55,090 bases of DNA. Origin: Aromatoleum evansii. GTDB lineage: Bacteria; Pseudomonadota; Gammaproteobacteria; Burkholderiales; Rhodocyclaceae. A model generated the notes under the pieces. That model ran no database searches. It was not told the DNA's origin and was given only the letters and a program-made list of their open reading frames with translations. Below are positions 17,001-25,161 of the stretch, in pieces. The DNA is taken from the NCBI RefSeq assembly GCF_012910805.1, contig NZ_WTVK01000039.1, positions 1 through 55,090 on the forward strand, read 5' to 3'. Numbering within the stretch: position 1 is the first letter of the stretch; each line of letters starts with the position of its first letter. Made by a program: the position numbers and the translations under genes.

Positions 17001-17145
17001 AGCCGAACATGCCGATTGCGATGGCGAACAGGAAAACCAGCTTCAGCAAGCCAGCGAAGCCAGCGCCGGCCATCATCGAGGCCACGGCGTTGAAGACGTA
17101 GTAGAGCGTTTCTACGTTCCAGTAGGTTTGAATTTCGATGTCCAC
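14098..17145 (-). CDS. traG: TraG, mating-pair formation and stabilisation
   Basis: The 1015-residue product starts at a GTG with AGGGGGG upstream. The first roughly 480 residues match the TraG N-terminal family with membrane helices (near 20-50, 60-75 and several at 345-460). The long C-terminal region (480-1015) is hydrophilic, rich in Asn, Gly and charged residues, as in F TraG. F TraG (about 938 residues) is needed for pilus assembly, and its periplasmic tail for mating-pair stabilisation and exclusion. Codons near 855-861 contain palindrome P4. Confidence 0.9.
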   Translation of the reverse strand: MDIEIQTYWNVETLYYVFNAVASMMAGAGFAGLLKLVFLFAIAIGMFGYMNKQLEMAKWFIHALAFVTVLNLPIARVALTDKTGLEPPRVVDNVPFALAVTAQTTNLVFGALTNTYETVFGVPEDLGLQKGDVGFGHRILKQVNNATIRDPSLRSDLMQFIKECTLYDVKDGEITPQQIVGGTDTWNVIFNNTSPARFVTYNTLTNAPTTDTCTNVAAILKEKVNDAVTAGQAFYGKQAFTRASSDAIATSMFVSTVGTSYDWILNNSSNASDAMKQAMFNNIWKEAGTELPALLNDPARVAEVNALAGAAQAARQADGSNSTLSLLAQETLPHMRNWIEAIIYGLFPVVVVLMVVSSTEGAKKIIAGYMMSLAWIGLWPILFAVINHLSLMHLRYKARALELAAGVPFQLTDAFDATLTNEQAAIGYMVVLVPFIAGAIIKLGQGGFMGVADRMMTGFASAGAAVGASNASGNVSMGQAGLDTASVNTTSMNKYDSNIGLQGGGATIGRGNGSTATMAANGAVALQQLQNRMLTQMNMDHRLEAGRNQEAHRTDITSTGDQLARRHGDSSSLTDVKGHDTTRGQYQNTGVVAARGSEGGYGGQHSTGQNLDRNFREGSHFRTAAGANDQLHMNLGVGRGNPNGGGAPGAGGAGGAPDPREEKRIADAMKQGGANQQQIDQALKNYRGGKGGAQPSGGLINAGLGYNGAKTYTAEHGRDRGVDTVHGNQEAARTERTFAERGSRTEQAGTGNQSAQNDRHGRDAALTNVDEVSRVRDVSDRREFGTGDRANRSDSNSFTTHKDLMADPYLFEKVAARNGMTAMRFANQSEDRIMDMVQDYVSEKGMVQQATTMPQQTFAGEKLPTTKGELEKQSAKDRAGIPQDIQGVHKKKVAQTGYGGTAPLKVDTSAPPIIAESRGDVQGQLDPKNKGSIPARAGALDENVNAWASPDKAVGAGRANPAAVNEDNMIRDGKDTVQKAWDKLTGGDGTADGEKLNDNMKRETAASVQINNGSK
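14561..14576. repeat. Dispersed palindrome P4 (variant)
   Basis: TTTTCGCCTGCGAAAG keeps the core arms TTTCGC and GCGAAA with a CT centre. It lies inside traG. Confidence 0.75.
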
Positions 17146-17156
17146 GGCATCCCCCC

Positions 17157-18563
17157 TTAGCGCAGGCTCTTGCCGAAGGCGAGCGAGTTACGCAGCGTCT
17201 GCGACAGGTTGGCATTCAGCGCACGCTCCATGTACTGCACCTCCTGGGCGATGTTGTAGGTGCTGATGGTCTGCGAGTAGGCAGTGGCCAGCACCTGCTT
17301 TGCCGCGCGCGAAATTTCCTCCAGCTCGGGCTTCATCTTGCCCAGCTCGGCGGCCTGGGTGGCATCGGCTGCGGCAGAGAACTTCGCCATCGCGCCGCGC
17401 AGGTCGGTGACGGCACGCTGGATGTAAACCTCGGCGTATTTGGCGGCGATCAGCTCCTGGTAGCGGCCAATCAGCGCGTCGGCCATCGAGGTGTTGTTGA
17501 GGGTTGTCGTCACGGCCAGCATCTTGTAGATGGGCAGATCGGTTGCGTTCAGGAAGCCGATGGTGGCCGCCATGTCGTCGTGAGCTGAACGGTTGGCGAT
17601 CTTGTCGGAGATTTTTTCCATCTTCTCCCGCACCATCGTCTTGAAGCTCTTGGTGGTCACTTCATCCTCGGTCGGACTCAAGCAGCCGTCCGCGCTGGTG
17701 GTGTCGCAACGCCAGATCGGCACCGTGATGGTGTCGGAGGTGGTACGCGCACCCACCAGGGCCTCCACCGTGATTTCCTTGCGCAGCAGCGGGATAGGCA
17801 GTTGCGGGGTGTCGCCGGTCGGGAAAATCATGCTGCCGATCATCGACATCAGGATCATGCGTTGCTCGTCGGTGACGCCATCGAGCTTCTTGAGCGCCTT
17901 CCAAACCACGTTGCCGGTCGGGAGCTGGTCTTTCGCCTCGGGTCGCGCGCTGGCCGCCGAGTTCACCGTCTGGTTGGCCCGGCTTTCGCTGTTCATCACG
18001 TTCGTCCAAGCGTCGGTGATGTTCTCGAAAATGTTGGTGTCCACACCGAAGTTCTTAGCCGCGTTTTGCTTGCCGCGCGTCCAGGTGTCGGGCACGGCCG
18101 CATTGACGATCCCCTTGGCCGCCTCGCAGGAATCCATGTTGAGACGATTGGCAGCTTGCGCCGTGGCTTGCAGGGCCTGCATCACGTTGTCGCAGGTCGG
18201 GCACAGGTTCTGAATGGCCAGCTTGAAGCCGTAGCCCAGGGCATTCGAGCCAATGTTGCGCAGCATGGCCACGAACTGCTCTTTGTTGATGAACGAGAAG
18301 CCGCCCGCGAACAGGTCAATGCCGCCGCACCCAGCGTTCCAGCTCGGCGGCGTCACCGTCGCCAGTTGGTAGGTGCGCTTGGGCATCCGCATGAACAGAC
18401 TGCCTCCGGTGTAGAGGTTCATCGTCTGGCCTTGCAGCACGGCCGGGTTGCTGACGTTGCCTTGAGCATTCACGGAGTCGAAAAGCTCCTGCATGTTCAT
18501 GGCGTAGGTAGAGGTGGTGAAAGCAAATGCCGTCACCAGCGCCGTTACTTTTTTCAGTAGCAT
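17157..18563 (-). CDS. traH: TraH, pilus assembly protein
   Basis: The 468-residue product has a Sec signal peptide (residues 1-20) and TraH family features: GCGGIDLFAGGFSFIN, LCPTCDNVMQALQ, and several conserved Cys. TraH is periplasmic/outer-membrane-associated and works with TraF, TraU, TraW and TrbC in pilus extension. The start at 18563 is set by AAGGAG 6 bases upstream. It lies 11 bp before traG. Confidence 0.92.
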   Translation of the reverse strand: MLLKKVTALVTAFAFTTSTYAMNMQELFDSVNAQGNVSNPAVLQGQTMNLYTGGSLFMRMPKRTYQLATVTPPSWNAGCGGIDLFAGGFSFINKEQFVAMLRNIGSNALGYGFKLAIQNLCPTCDNVMQALQATAQAANRLNMDSCEAAKGIVNAAVPDTWTRGKQNAAKNFGVDTNIFENITDAWTNVMNSESRANQTVNSAASARPEAKDQLPTGNVVWKALKKLDGVTDEQRMILMSMIGSMIFPTGDTPQLPIPLLRKEITVEALVGARTTSDTITVPIWRCDTTSADGCLSPTEDEVTTKSFKTMVREKMEKISDKIANRSAHDDMAATIGFLNATDLPIYKMLAVTTTLNNTSMADALIGRYQELIAAKYAEVYIQRAVTDLRGAMAKFSAAADATQAAELGKMKPELEEISRAAKQVLATAYSQTISTYNIAQEVQYMERALNANLSQTLRNSLAFGKSLR

Positions 18564-18573
18564 GGGCAGCTCC

Positions 18574-19386
18574 TTAGAAGTTATCGCCGGGCTTGGTGCC
18601 GGTGAGGACAAAGATTCGATTGACGATTTCGGTTAGGGCCATCATTCCGAAGCCCACGGGCGCACGGTCGCCGGTCTGCTTTGAGCCAATGAACAGTGCC
18701 GGCACGCGCTCAATCCCCCAAGCCGCAGCTTGCGCGCGGCCGTCGCGGGGGTTCGGGAACTCGGGCAGGCCCATGCCATCGACTGATACCGGCAGCACCT
18801 CGATGCCGTACTTGTCGGAAAGCATCTTCAGCGTCGGGGCCATTGCATGGCAGTACGGGCAGTCGCTACGGAAGAAGAAGATCAGCCCGTGCTCCTTGGC
18901 CAACATCTTCAGTTGCTGTTCCTCGTTCTGAATGCGGCCTTCGTCGTAAATCTTGATCGCGGAGTTATTGACCGGCCGCTTTTGCGCGTAGTCGAGGCTC
19001 GGGTTTTGCCAGACCACGCGCCGCCAGTTGTCAGCGAAGACAGCCCCCTTGTCCTGCGTCATCTGCCAAAGCTCCAGGTAGTCCTTCATGTTCTGGTCGG
19101 TGGGGTTCATCACCGCCACGTCTTCCCGGCGCTTCAGTTCTTGTCGCAGTTGCTCGGCGGTCTTGATGTCCTTCAGCTCGATGCGCTTTGGCTGGTCAGC
19201 CTTGCGGCTAGTCTGCTGCCGTGCCGGTGCCGGCGTCGGCTGCACAGGTTGCGGCTTGGCGTCTTCCATGTCGCAGTACCAGTTGGGCTTGTTCGCATCG
19301 CACTGCCAAACAGACGGGTAATCCAGTGACTGCGCATTGGCGTACCCGGACAGCAGGGCCAGCAGGAGAAGGCTTCGCTTCATCAT
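18574..19386 (-). CDS. traF: TraF, thioredoxin-like pilus assembly protein
   Basis: The 270-residue product has a signal peptide ending in ANA (residue 18) and a C-terminal thioredoxin fold with SDCPYCH (C176, C179). F TraF has lost this active site, but many relatives keep it, so this one may be a working periplasmic thiol-disulfide enzyme. A GGAG site lies 7 bases upstream. It lies between a small secreted-protein gene and traH. Confidence 0.9.
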   Translation of the reverse strand: MMKRSLLLLALLSGYANAQSLDYPSVWQCDANKPNWYCDMEDAKPQPVQPTPAPARQQTSRKADQPKRIELKDIKTAEQLRQELKRREDVAVMNPTDQNMKDYLELWQMTQDKGAVFADNWRRVVWQNPSLDYAQKRPVNNSAIKIYDEGRIQNEEQQLKMLAKEHGLIFFFRSDCPYCHAMAPTLKMLSDKYGIEVLPVSVDGMGLPEFPNPRDGRAQAAAWGIERVPALFIGSKQTGDRAPVGFGMMALTEIVNRIFVLTGTKPGDNF

Positions 19387-19390
19387 TGGC

Positions 19391-19753
19391 TTACTCCACG
19401 GAAATTGGCGGGGTGCCGTCGAGGCAGTAGTTGAGCTGGGTCTTCAGGATCGCGTCGGTGCGGCCTTGTGGGGTATCCACGTCCTTCTTGGTGAACACCA
19501 TTTCAAGGCGCTTGCAGTCGGCGCGGCTGAAAGACTTGATGACCTTCGCAGTCACCAGCAGCGGCCCGGTCGAGCGGAATTGGCGCGTGAAGTGCTCGGC
19601 CACCTCCCCTTCCATGACGCCGCTGGAGCTGCCGTTGCGGATCGCAGCGGCCAGCACGTCGTGTTGCCGGGTATAGACGGTTGGCCCAGCGAGGCTTTCG
19701 CGCGCGAAAGTCGAGCAGGCCAGCAGAATGAGGGCGATAGAGAGAGTTTTCAT
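19391..19753 (-). CDS. Small secreted protein in the tra operon, unknown function
   Basis: The 120-residue product has a signal peptide (KTLSIALILLACSTFARES, then LAG). The FARES part is encoded by palindrome P5. The mature part (about 97 residues) has two Cys (SRADCKRLEM, LNYCLDG) that could form a disulfide. The start overlaps the traN C-terminal gene stop. It occupies the slot that trbB or similar genes have in other F-type operons, but no similarity to a known Tra protein was recognised. Confidence 0.7.
   Translation of the reverse strand: MKTLSIALILLACSTFARESLAGPTVYTRQHDVLAAAIRNGSSSGVMEGEVAEHFTRQFRSTGPLLVTAKVIKSFSRADCKRLEMVFTKKDVDTPQGRTDAILKTQLNYCLDGTPPISVE
19695..19710. repeat. Dispersed palindrome P5
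   Basis: CTTTCGCGCGCGAAAG lies inside a signal-peptide coding region, read as FARES. Confidence 0.9.
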
Positions 19754-20994
19754 TGGTCGTAGTAGCTCTGAACTTTTTTGTTGACGGTCTGCTGCACCCG
19801 GTTGCTCATGGTCGATGCCGGCACATCCTTGGGCACGATGTCCGCGATGAACTCGGACAGATCAATCCGGGAGAAATCGAGGGCCTGGAGCTGCGCCTGG
19901 TTGAAGCCGCCGCAGCTATTCATCGGCATCCCGAGTTGGGCGCGGCCTTGGCGGTTGATGATCTTGGCCAGCTTGGAGTTAAAGCAGCAGTGGCGTTCCT
20001 TCTTCTCCACGCAGACCTTGAGCACCTTCTTGCTGCAATACGTCTCAATATGGACGCACAGGTTTTGGCCGCGCTTCATGGCCATGACCTGCTCGGCCGA
20101 ATCGCAGCTCAACCATTCCTGCACCAGCATGATTGCCACGGACAGGGCGAAGCTGTACGGGTCAAAACCGACGAACTGGAAGCCGTTGGCAAAGGTGAAC
20201 TCAAAAGTGAAGCCATAGAACCCGAATTGCGGATTGAAGACACCATCACCCAAGCCGGAGGCCCAGCTATTCATTGCGCCAAGTCCCTTATCTACAAGGG
20301 AGCTGTCGAGCTGGCCATACAGCGAGTCGTACATGTACTTGGAACCCAGCACGATGGATTCGCGGCCCGCTTCGCCTGCCGCCTTCATGCCGGCGCCCAG
20401 GAGCGCGTAATTGCTGAAGGCAGCGCCACCACCGGCTGACTTGCAGCAGCTCTTGAGCGTGGTGCCACCCAAGACCTTGATGCTGCATTCCTCCATGTAG
20501 CCCTTGAAGATTTCGACCTTGTTCGGGTCGATGCCGTACACGCCGGCCTCGCGGGCGGCCTCCATCATCACGGCCGCTTGGCCAAAGTCCTTGTCGGGTG
20601 GCGCGCTGGTATCAAAGCACCCAGCCCCGCCGTTCTGGCAGAAGGCGCTTTGATCGCACACCGTTTTCTCGGTGTAGGTTTCAGGCTTGTCCGGGCAGTT
20701 GTATTTCTGCTCGTACATCACGCAGGTGCCGGAATCGTCGCGCTCCACGCATGACGATCCGATCTGAGAGCACCCCTTGTCTCGCAGCGGCTGGCAGTCG
20801 TTGACCATGTTCTGGCTGCGGCATTGATAGGTGTCCTGGTATTCCCAGCATTCACGAAAGACGGACAGGCCCGACACGTTGCGGGTCTGGTTGGGCGCGG
20901 TGCAAACCGTTCCCGTCTTCTGGCAGTCAGGCGCTGCGAAGGCGCTGAAGCTGGCGACAAAGGCCAATGCGGCAAGAATCTTCTTCATCATCAT
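19750..20994 (-). CDS. traN: TraN-like protein, C-terminal half (split traN)
   Basis: The product, about 414 residues, has its own signal peptide (MMMKKILAALAFVASFSAFA) and is very Cys-rich, with blocks matching the C-terminal part of TraN (DKGCSQIGSSCVERD, WLSCDSAEQVMAMKRGQNLCV, RHCCFNSKLAKIINRQGRAQLG, then SCGGFNQAQLQALDFSRIDLSEF). TraN is the outer-membrane adhesin that stabilises mating pairs. The start overlaps the stop of the preceding traN-like gene. A separate signal peptide means this is an organised split, not a frameshift artefact. Confidence 0.85.
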   Translation of the reverse strand: MMMKKILAALAFVASFSAFAAPDCQKTGTVCTAPNQTRNVSGLSVFRECWEYQDTYQCRSQNMVNDCQPLRDKGCSQIGSSCVERDDSGTCVMYEQKYNCPDKPETYTEKTVCDQSAFCQNGGAGCFDTSAPPDKDFGQAAVMMEAAREAGVYGIDPNKVEIFKGYMEECSIKVLGGTTLKSCCKSAGGGAAFSNYALLGAGMKAAGEAGRESIVLGSKYMYDSLYGQLDSSLVDKGLGAMNSWASGLGDGVFNPQFGFYGFTFEFTFANGFQFVGFDPYSFALSVAIMLVQEWLSCDSAEQVMAMKRGQNLCVHIETYCSKKVLKVCVEKKERHCCFNSKLAKIINRQGRAQLGMPMNSCGGFNQAQLQALDFSRIDLSEFIADIVPKDVPASTMSNRVQQTVNKKVQSYYDQ

Positions 20995-22289
20995 TGAGCC
21001 CTCTGTTCCAGGGGAGCGCACTGGCTGTTGTCCCATTGGTCATAGCAGTTGCGCGGGCACAGTTGGCGCGTCGTGAGCTGGATCGCCCCTTCCCCGCCGC
21101 CCGCAACAATCGTCCGCATGAAGATCGTGTTGGAGCCGTTCTTGAGGTAGGGCTTCACGTCGATGTTCAAGCCGAAGTTCCAGCTCGTCGAAAGCTCCGG
21201 GCCGCTGAAGCAGGTGGCGCAGTACTGAACCATGCCGGTGCGGTAGTCGCTGGTTGTGCAATTCCAGCCGCCGCCCACGGCCGTGCAGGATTGGTAGGAG
21301 ACGGCATTACCGCCACCGCCGCCGCCCCACCAACCGCCGCCGCCCGTATCGGAGCACTGCCAGCCACTGCCCCAATCGTCCCAAGTCTGCGTGCATGAGC
21401 GCGTGCTGGAGGACTCGAAGACCGGAGGCGGCGAATAGATTTCGAGGCGGTCGCCACCACGCGGGCCGACATAGACGAGGTTGCCGTTCACCTTGACCAT
21501 CAGCCAGTCGTCAAACGCGGCACGGGTCAGGGCGAAACGGGTAATCAGCCCCACGTCACGGATGTCGAAAGTGAGGTTGCGGTCGTACACCGCACCCCAG
21601 CCGCCCCAATAGTTGTCCGCGATGGTGCCGAACTGGAGGATGTAGTTGCCGGCCCCGTCCGGGGTGAAGCTGGTGGCCATGTCGCCGGCCCAGCTATTCG
21701 GGACAATGCCGCCCTGGTCGCAGCCGTCGCGTTCTGGATCGCACGCCACCTTGAGCACGCGCTTGCAGGACAGGTTTTCCAGCGTCTGCGTTTCCGTGCA
21801 AGTCTCGGTGATGTAGGTCGCCGGGTTTTTCACGCGCTCCACGCGGCATTGCTGCGTCGAAGCGCCAGGGATGCTGCCGGGGTTGTTGATGACGCCTTTG
21901 GAGCCGGTCAGGATCGGGTCGGTCTGCTTGTCGATGGTGAACTTCGGCCGCTGCGTCGGGTTCTTGCTCATGAAGTTCACCGCGTCGCATTCCTGCTGCT
22001 GGAAGGCATTGGGGGCCTTGTACGTCTCGCACTGAATCTGCTTGTTCGTGCCCGCCCCGCCGATGAGGTTGCGCCCCTCCTGGAAGTTGGCCGTCTCCGG
22101 TGCCGTGGTGCTGTAGTACGGCAGCACGTTGGAGCCAGTTGCCCCATTGATCTTGCCCCCCGCCACACCTTTGCCCGTGTTGGCGAAGTCCTTGCCGGCA
22201 TTGAAGGCGTCGGCCGGCGTCGTGATGGTTTGTGCGCTGGCTACGCCCACAGCGGCCAGCATCGCGGCGATGGAAAGGACGCGCTTCAT
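20991..22289 (-). CDS. traN: TraN-like protein, N-terminal half (split traN)
   Basis: The 432-residue product has a signal peptide ending in ASA (residue 19). Next come a Cys-containing region (QQCRVERVKNPATYITETCTETQTL, abbreviated by eye) and a beta-rich region with FDIRDV and FDDWLMVKVNGNLVYVG. These match the N-terminal portion of long TraN proteins. A Gly/Trp-rich stretch sits near 325-340. In F the adhesin is one chain of about 600 residues. Here this gene and the next sum to about 846 and are coupled by a 4-bp overlap. Confidence 0.8.
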   Translation of the reverse strand: MKRVLSIAAMLAAVGVASAQTITTPADAFNAGKDFANTGKGVAGGKINGATGSNVLPYYSTTAPETANFQEGRNLIGGAGTNKQIQCETYKAPNAFQQQECDAVNFMSKNPTQRPKFTIDKQTDPILTGSKGVINNPGSIPGASTQQCRVERVKNPATYITETCTETQTLENLSCKRVLKVACDPERDGCDQGGIVPNSWAGDMATSFTPDGAGNYILQFGTIADNYWGGWGAVYDRNLTFDIRDVGLITRFALTRAAFDDWLMVKVNGNLVYVGPRGGDRLEIYSPPPVFESSSTRSCTQTWDDWGSGWQCSDTGGGGWWGGGGGGNAVSYQSCTAVGGGWNCTTSDYRTGMVQYCATCFSGPELSTSWNFGLNIDVKPYLKNGSNTIFMRTIVAGGGEGAIQLTTRQLCPRNCYDQWDNSQCAPLEQRAQ

Positions 22290-23062
22290 TGGTTCCCCCT
22301 GATCTGGCGAAGGTAGCGAGACGCCACGGCTTCAAACTGCGGCGCGCGGCGCACAATCTCGTCCAGGGCGTAGTCCAGCGAAACGTCACCGGCCACTGCC
22401 ACAAAGTTGTCAGGGAGGGCGCAGCCCTCGTTGTCCACTTGGTCGATGGTTGCGGCCTTGGCCAGCACCATCGTGGGAACAGCCTTGACCTTGTACTTGG
22501 TGAAGGCGTTGGGGTTCACCAGGACGTTGCCGCCCTGCTCTCCCAGCTCCTTGATGGCCAGCGCCGTATCCTTCAGCGAGTTGTTCTTGAAACCGCGCAG
22601 CACCACAGAAGCCCCCACCCGGTTGGCTTGGCTGACGATCCGCTTGAGTGATTCGGCCGGCATCGTGAAGCTGGCGAAAATCATCAGGTCATCCATCTTG
22701 CGGGCCTGGGCCTTTTGCTCGTATTGCTTGGCCAGCGCCTCGATGTCGATCCCGGCGCGCTCCGGCGTCGGCACGTTGGGGAACACGTTGGCGGCGTTCT
22801 TGGTCGCGGGGTTGTTTGGATCGAACATCTGCTTGCGCTCACGATCTACGCGGCGCATTTCCCGGTCGATGTCGGCCGAGTTGGGCATAGCGCCCTTCTT
22901 GGCCTTCGAGGCGGGGTTGTTCGGGTCAAACATCTGCTTGCGCTCAAGCTCGATGCGTTGGCGTTCTTGGTCGAGCTGGGATGCGGTCGGCGTGCTCTGC
23001 GCCACGCTTTCGCGGGCGAAAGCGGCCAGCAGCATCAGCCCGATGACAGTTTTCTTGTTCAT
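22286..23062 (-). CDS. trbC: TrbC, periplasmic pilus assembly protein
   Basis: The 258-residue product has a signal peptide with FARES encoded by palindrome P6. The C-terminal half matches the type-F TrbC family (MIFASFTMPAESLKRIVSQA, VVLRGF, TKYKVKAVPTMVLA). The N-terminal third holds a tandem duplication: ERKQMFDPNNPASK and RERKQMFDPNNPATK. The ATG overlaps the traU stop by one base (TGATG). TrbC acts with TraW and TraU in pilus extension. Confidence 0.88.
   Translation of the reverse strand: MNKKTVIGLMLLAAFARESVAQSTPTASQLDQERQRIELERKQMFDPNNPASKAKKGAMPNSADIDREMRRVDRERKQMFDPNNPATKNAANVFPNVPTPERAGIDIEALAKQYEQKAQARKMDDLMIFASFTMPAESLKRIVSQANRVGASVVLRGFKNNSLKDTALAIKELGEQGGNVLVNPNAFTKYKVKAVPTMVLAKAATIDQVDNEGCALPDNFVAVAGDVSLDYALDEIVRRAPQFEAVASRYLRQIRGNQ
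23007..23022. repeat. Dispersed palindrome P6 (variant)
   Basis: CTTTCGCGGGCGAAAG lies in the trbC signal-peptide region; the core arms are intact and the centre is GG. Confidence 0.85.
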
Positions 23063-24063
23063 CAGAATCCCACTCCCAGGCAGCAGTTTTTCTTGCGGAA
23101 AATCATGTAGGCGAAGTCTTCGCCGGCATACGGGTAGCTCTTGCCAGCGCCCCAAATCGCGGTCGTGCGGCCATAGGGTTGGCAGCAGCGCCCGTTGATC
23201 TTTTCCGTCTGCGGGATCGGGTAGAGCATCTGGTACTTGTATTGGGTCTTGTCCATCACCGGCTCGGGATAGATGCCGCACAAGCCGTCAGCGCCAGAGG
23301 TGCCCCACATCAGGAATTCGCGGTGCAGCTTGGCCGTCATGCGCTGCACCAGCAGCGAACTGGCTTGTACGTGTGAGACGTGGGCCTGCACATGGCCGTT
23401 GAAGGGGTAGATCGAACCCTGGCAGCCGGCGCACCAGAAAAGCGCGTTACTGCCAAAGCCAGCCGATGACAACACGCAGTCGCCGGCACACGCGGCTTGG
23501 GCAATGGGGTTGCCGAACAGGAAAGTTTCCGGGTTCAGCAGCATGGTCAGCTCGTCGTCGTTCCAAGTCGGATCGACTTCGGTGATGTAGGCCACGTCAA
23601 AGGAACCCGTCTCCAGGCACGGGTTATCCAGGATCACCTCCAGCCAATAAAGGATCGGATCGGCGTACCAATGAACCTGATAGTTGGACTGCTTGGTGTT
23701 GTCCTGCTGCAAACGGATCTCGCCTTCCGGGGCACGGATACCGGGATCGAGCTTGATGCCTCCCAGCGAGACAAAGCAGTACGGGGTGCGGGTCACATCC
23801 ACGCGCCGCGCCGGCTCCCAAAAGCCGGTCTTGATGCCGATGCGCAGCGGGTTGGTGCAGGTGCAGAGGAAGCCGTCCGGGTTGCCGGTGTCCTCCTGGC
23901 CCATCGTCATGATCGGCGTGCCGCCCAACGTCAGCGGGAACAGGCAGCTCCAGCAAATATCGGTGATGGGGTTGGCAAACTTGCCCTGGCACACGCCGGC
24001 CATACTTTCGCGCGCGAAAGTCGCCGCGAGCACCATGAAAGCCATTACAAGCCAGCGTTTCAT
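23062..24063 (-). CDS. traU: TraU, DNA-transfer and pilus assembly protein
   Basis: The 333-residue product has a signal peptide (RWLVMAFMVLAATFARES, then MAG) containing palindrome P7. Family blocks are clear: GKFANPITDICWSCLFPLT, LCTCTNPLRIGI, GFWEPARRVDVTRTPYC, and RCCQPYGRTTAIWGAGKSYP. Many conserved Cys suggest dependence on periplasmic disulfide enzymes. AAGGAG lies 5 bases before the ATG, which overlaps the traW stop. Confidence 0.95.
   Translation of the reverse strand: MKRWLVMAFMVLAATFARESMAGVCQGKFANPITDICWSCLFPLTLGGTPIMTMGQEDTGNPDGFLCTCTNPLRIGIKTGFWEPARRVDVTRTPYCFVSLGGIKLDPGIRAPEGEIRLQQDNTKQSNYQVHWYADPILYWLEVILDNPCLETGSFDVAYITEVDPTWNDDELTMLLNPETFLFGNPIAQAACAGDCVLSSAGFGSNALFWCAGCQGSIYPFNGHVQAHVSHVQASSLLVQRMTAKLHREFLMWGTSGADGLCGIYPEPVMDKTQYKYQMLYPIPQTEKINGRCCQPYGRTTAIWGAGKSYPYAGEDFAYMIFRKKNCCLGVGF
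24005..24020. repeat. Dispersed palindrome P7
   Basis: CTTTCGCGCGCGAAAG lies in the traU signal-peptide region, read as FARES. Confidence 0.9.
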
Positions 24064-24698
24064 TGCAGCTCCTTCGCGGGAATCTCATCGAGCACAAGCA
24101 TCTTTCCCTGCTGACGAATCACAGCCGGCACGGCCGTGATGCCGAACCGTTTGGAAAGGGTGCCCTTCTGGTCGTAGAAAACTTGGGTCTTCCAGGCTTT
24201 GGTGAGGTCGAGCCAAGACCCAGCAACGAGAATCGGCTTCACCTTGAGCTGGCCGCCCTTGGCCACCAAGCGCCCCACTGCTTCGCGCTGTTCGGGGTCG
24301 CGGCCGTCGAAGAAAACCAGCGTCTTCGTCAGGCTGGTCATGTCCAGCGGGTTGATCTTCGTTCCAGCCGGCACCACGATGCGGCCGTCGTCGGTCGTCA
24401 CCGGCTTGGTGTAGGTCACGGTGGGGTCGATGAAACGCTGCGCGCGGGCGCGCACGGTGGTGATACCGTCCACCGGCTTCATGTTCTTGATGCTGCCCAT
24501 CGAGCGGCGGATGGCTTCTTCCTGCAACCGCTTCAGCTCGCCGCTACGCTCCTTTTCGCGCAGCTTCTTCATAATCATGTCGAGGGCGCTTTCCTCCCCA
24601 ATCGGGTAGGTCGGCCCGATGCTGCCCAAGCTCGCCGCGTTCGCGGCAGGCAGGATCGAGGCGATCAGCAGGGCTGCGATCAGCTTAGAAAATCTCAT
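24060..24698 (-). CDS. traW: TraW, periplasmic pilus assembly protein
   Basis: The 212-residue product has a signal peptide ending ANA (residue 21) and TraW features: LGSIGPTYPIGEESALDMI, then DPTVTYTKPV, INPLDMTSLTKTLVFFDGRD and ITAVPAVI. It acts with TraU and TrbC. GGAGG precedes the ATG, and the gene overlaps the signal peptidase gene by 14 bp. Confidence 0.92.
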   Translation of the reverse strand: MRFSKLIAALLIASILPAANAASLGSIGPTYPIGEESALDMIMKKLREKERSGELKRLQEEAIRRSMGSIKNMKPVDGITTVRARAQRFIDPTVTYTKPVTTDDGRIVVPAGTKINPLDMTSLTKTLVFFDGRDPEQREAVGRLVAKGGQLKVKPILVAGSWLDLTKAWKTQVFYDQKGTLSKRFGITAVPAVIRQQGKMLVLDEIPAKELQ

Positions 24699-25161
24699 AA
24701 GCCCTCCCGATGACTTCGGCCTGCTTCACGTTGCCGGTCAGCGCATACCGCGAGTCCAGGCTGTTCGGGTTGGGCGTCGAAACGAAATACTCCCCTGCCC
24801 CGATAACGCCCTCTTGCGCGGGCTGGAGAGGCACGCCAGCCTTCGAGAAGGGCTTGGCGGTGCCGATGTATTGGTCATTCACCCAAAACGCGCTGCCGGC
24901 CCGTTTAACCGTGTCGCCAGCCACACCGGCCACGCGCTTGATGAAGGTGGTGCCAGCGGGATAGGTCGCACCGCCATGCCAGCGGTAGGCGATCAGCTCG
25001 CCCTTCTTCACTTCCCCGCCCTTGTGGATCACGTAGAGGGTGCCGGGCAGGCTGTTGGTGAGGTTGAAGGTGTAATCCAGCCAAGGGGTAGTGGCGGCGG
25101 CCAGCGCACCCACGGCGAACACACCCGCGCAAACTGTCCAGTAGATGCGCTTCGCCTTCAT
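24685..25161 (-). CDS. S26 signal peptidase, TraF(RP4)/TrhF type
   Basis: The 158-residue product has an N-terminal membrane helix and the S26 catalytic Ser in LTNSLPGTLY (S37) and Lys in TTFIKRVAGVAGD (K75). Plasmid members mature prepilins or other transfer proteins. Its place between trbI and traW matches TrhF-like genes of IncH and related F-type systems. The likely substrate is the TraA prepilin. The start overlaps the trbI stop (TGATG). Confidence 0.88.
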   Translation of the reverse strand: MKAKRIYWTVCAGVFAVGALAAATTPWLDYTFNLTNSLPGTLYVIHKGGEVKKGELIAYRWHGGATYPAGTTFIKRVAGVAGDTVKRAGSAFWVNDQYIGTAKPFSKAGVPLQPAQEGVIGAGEYFVSTPNPNSLDSRYALTGNVKQAEVIGRAYEIF

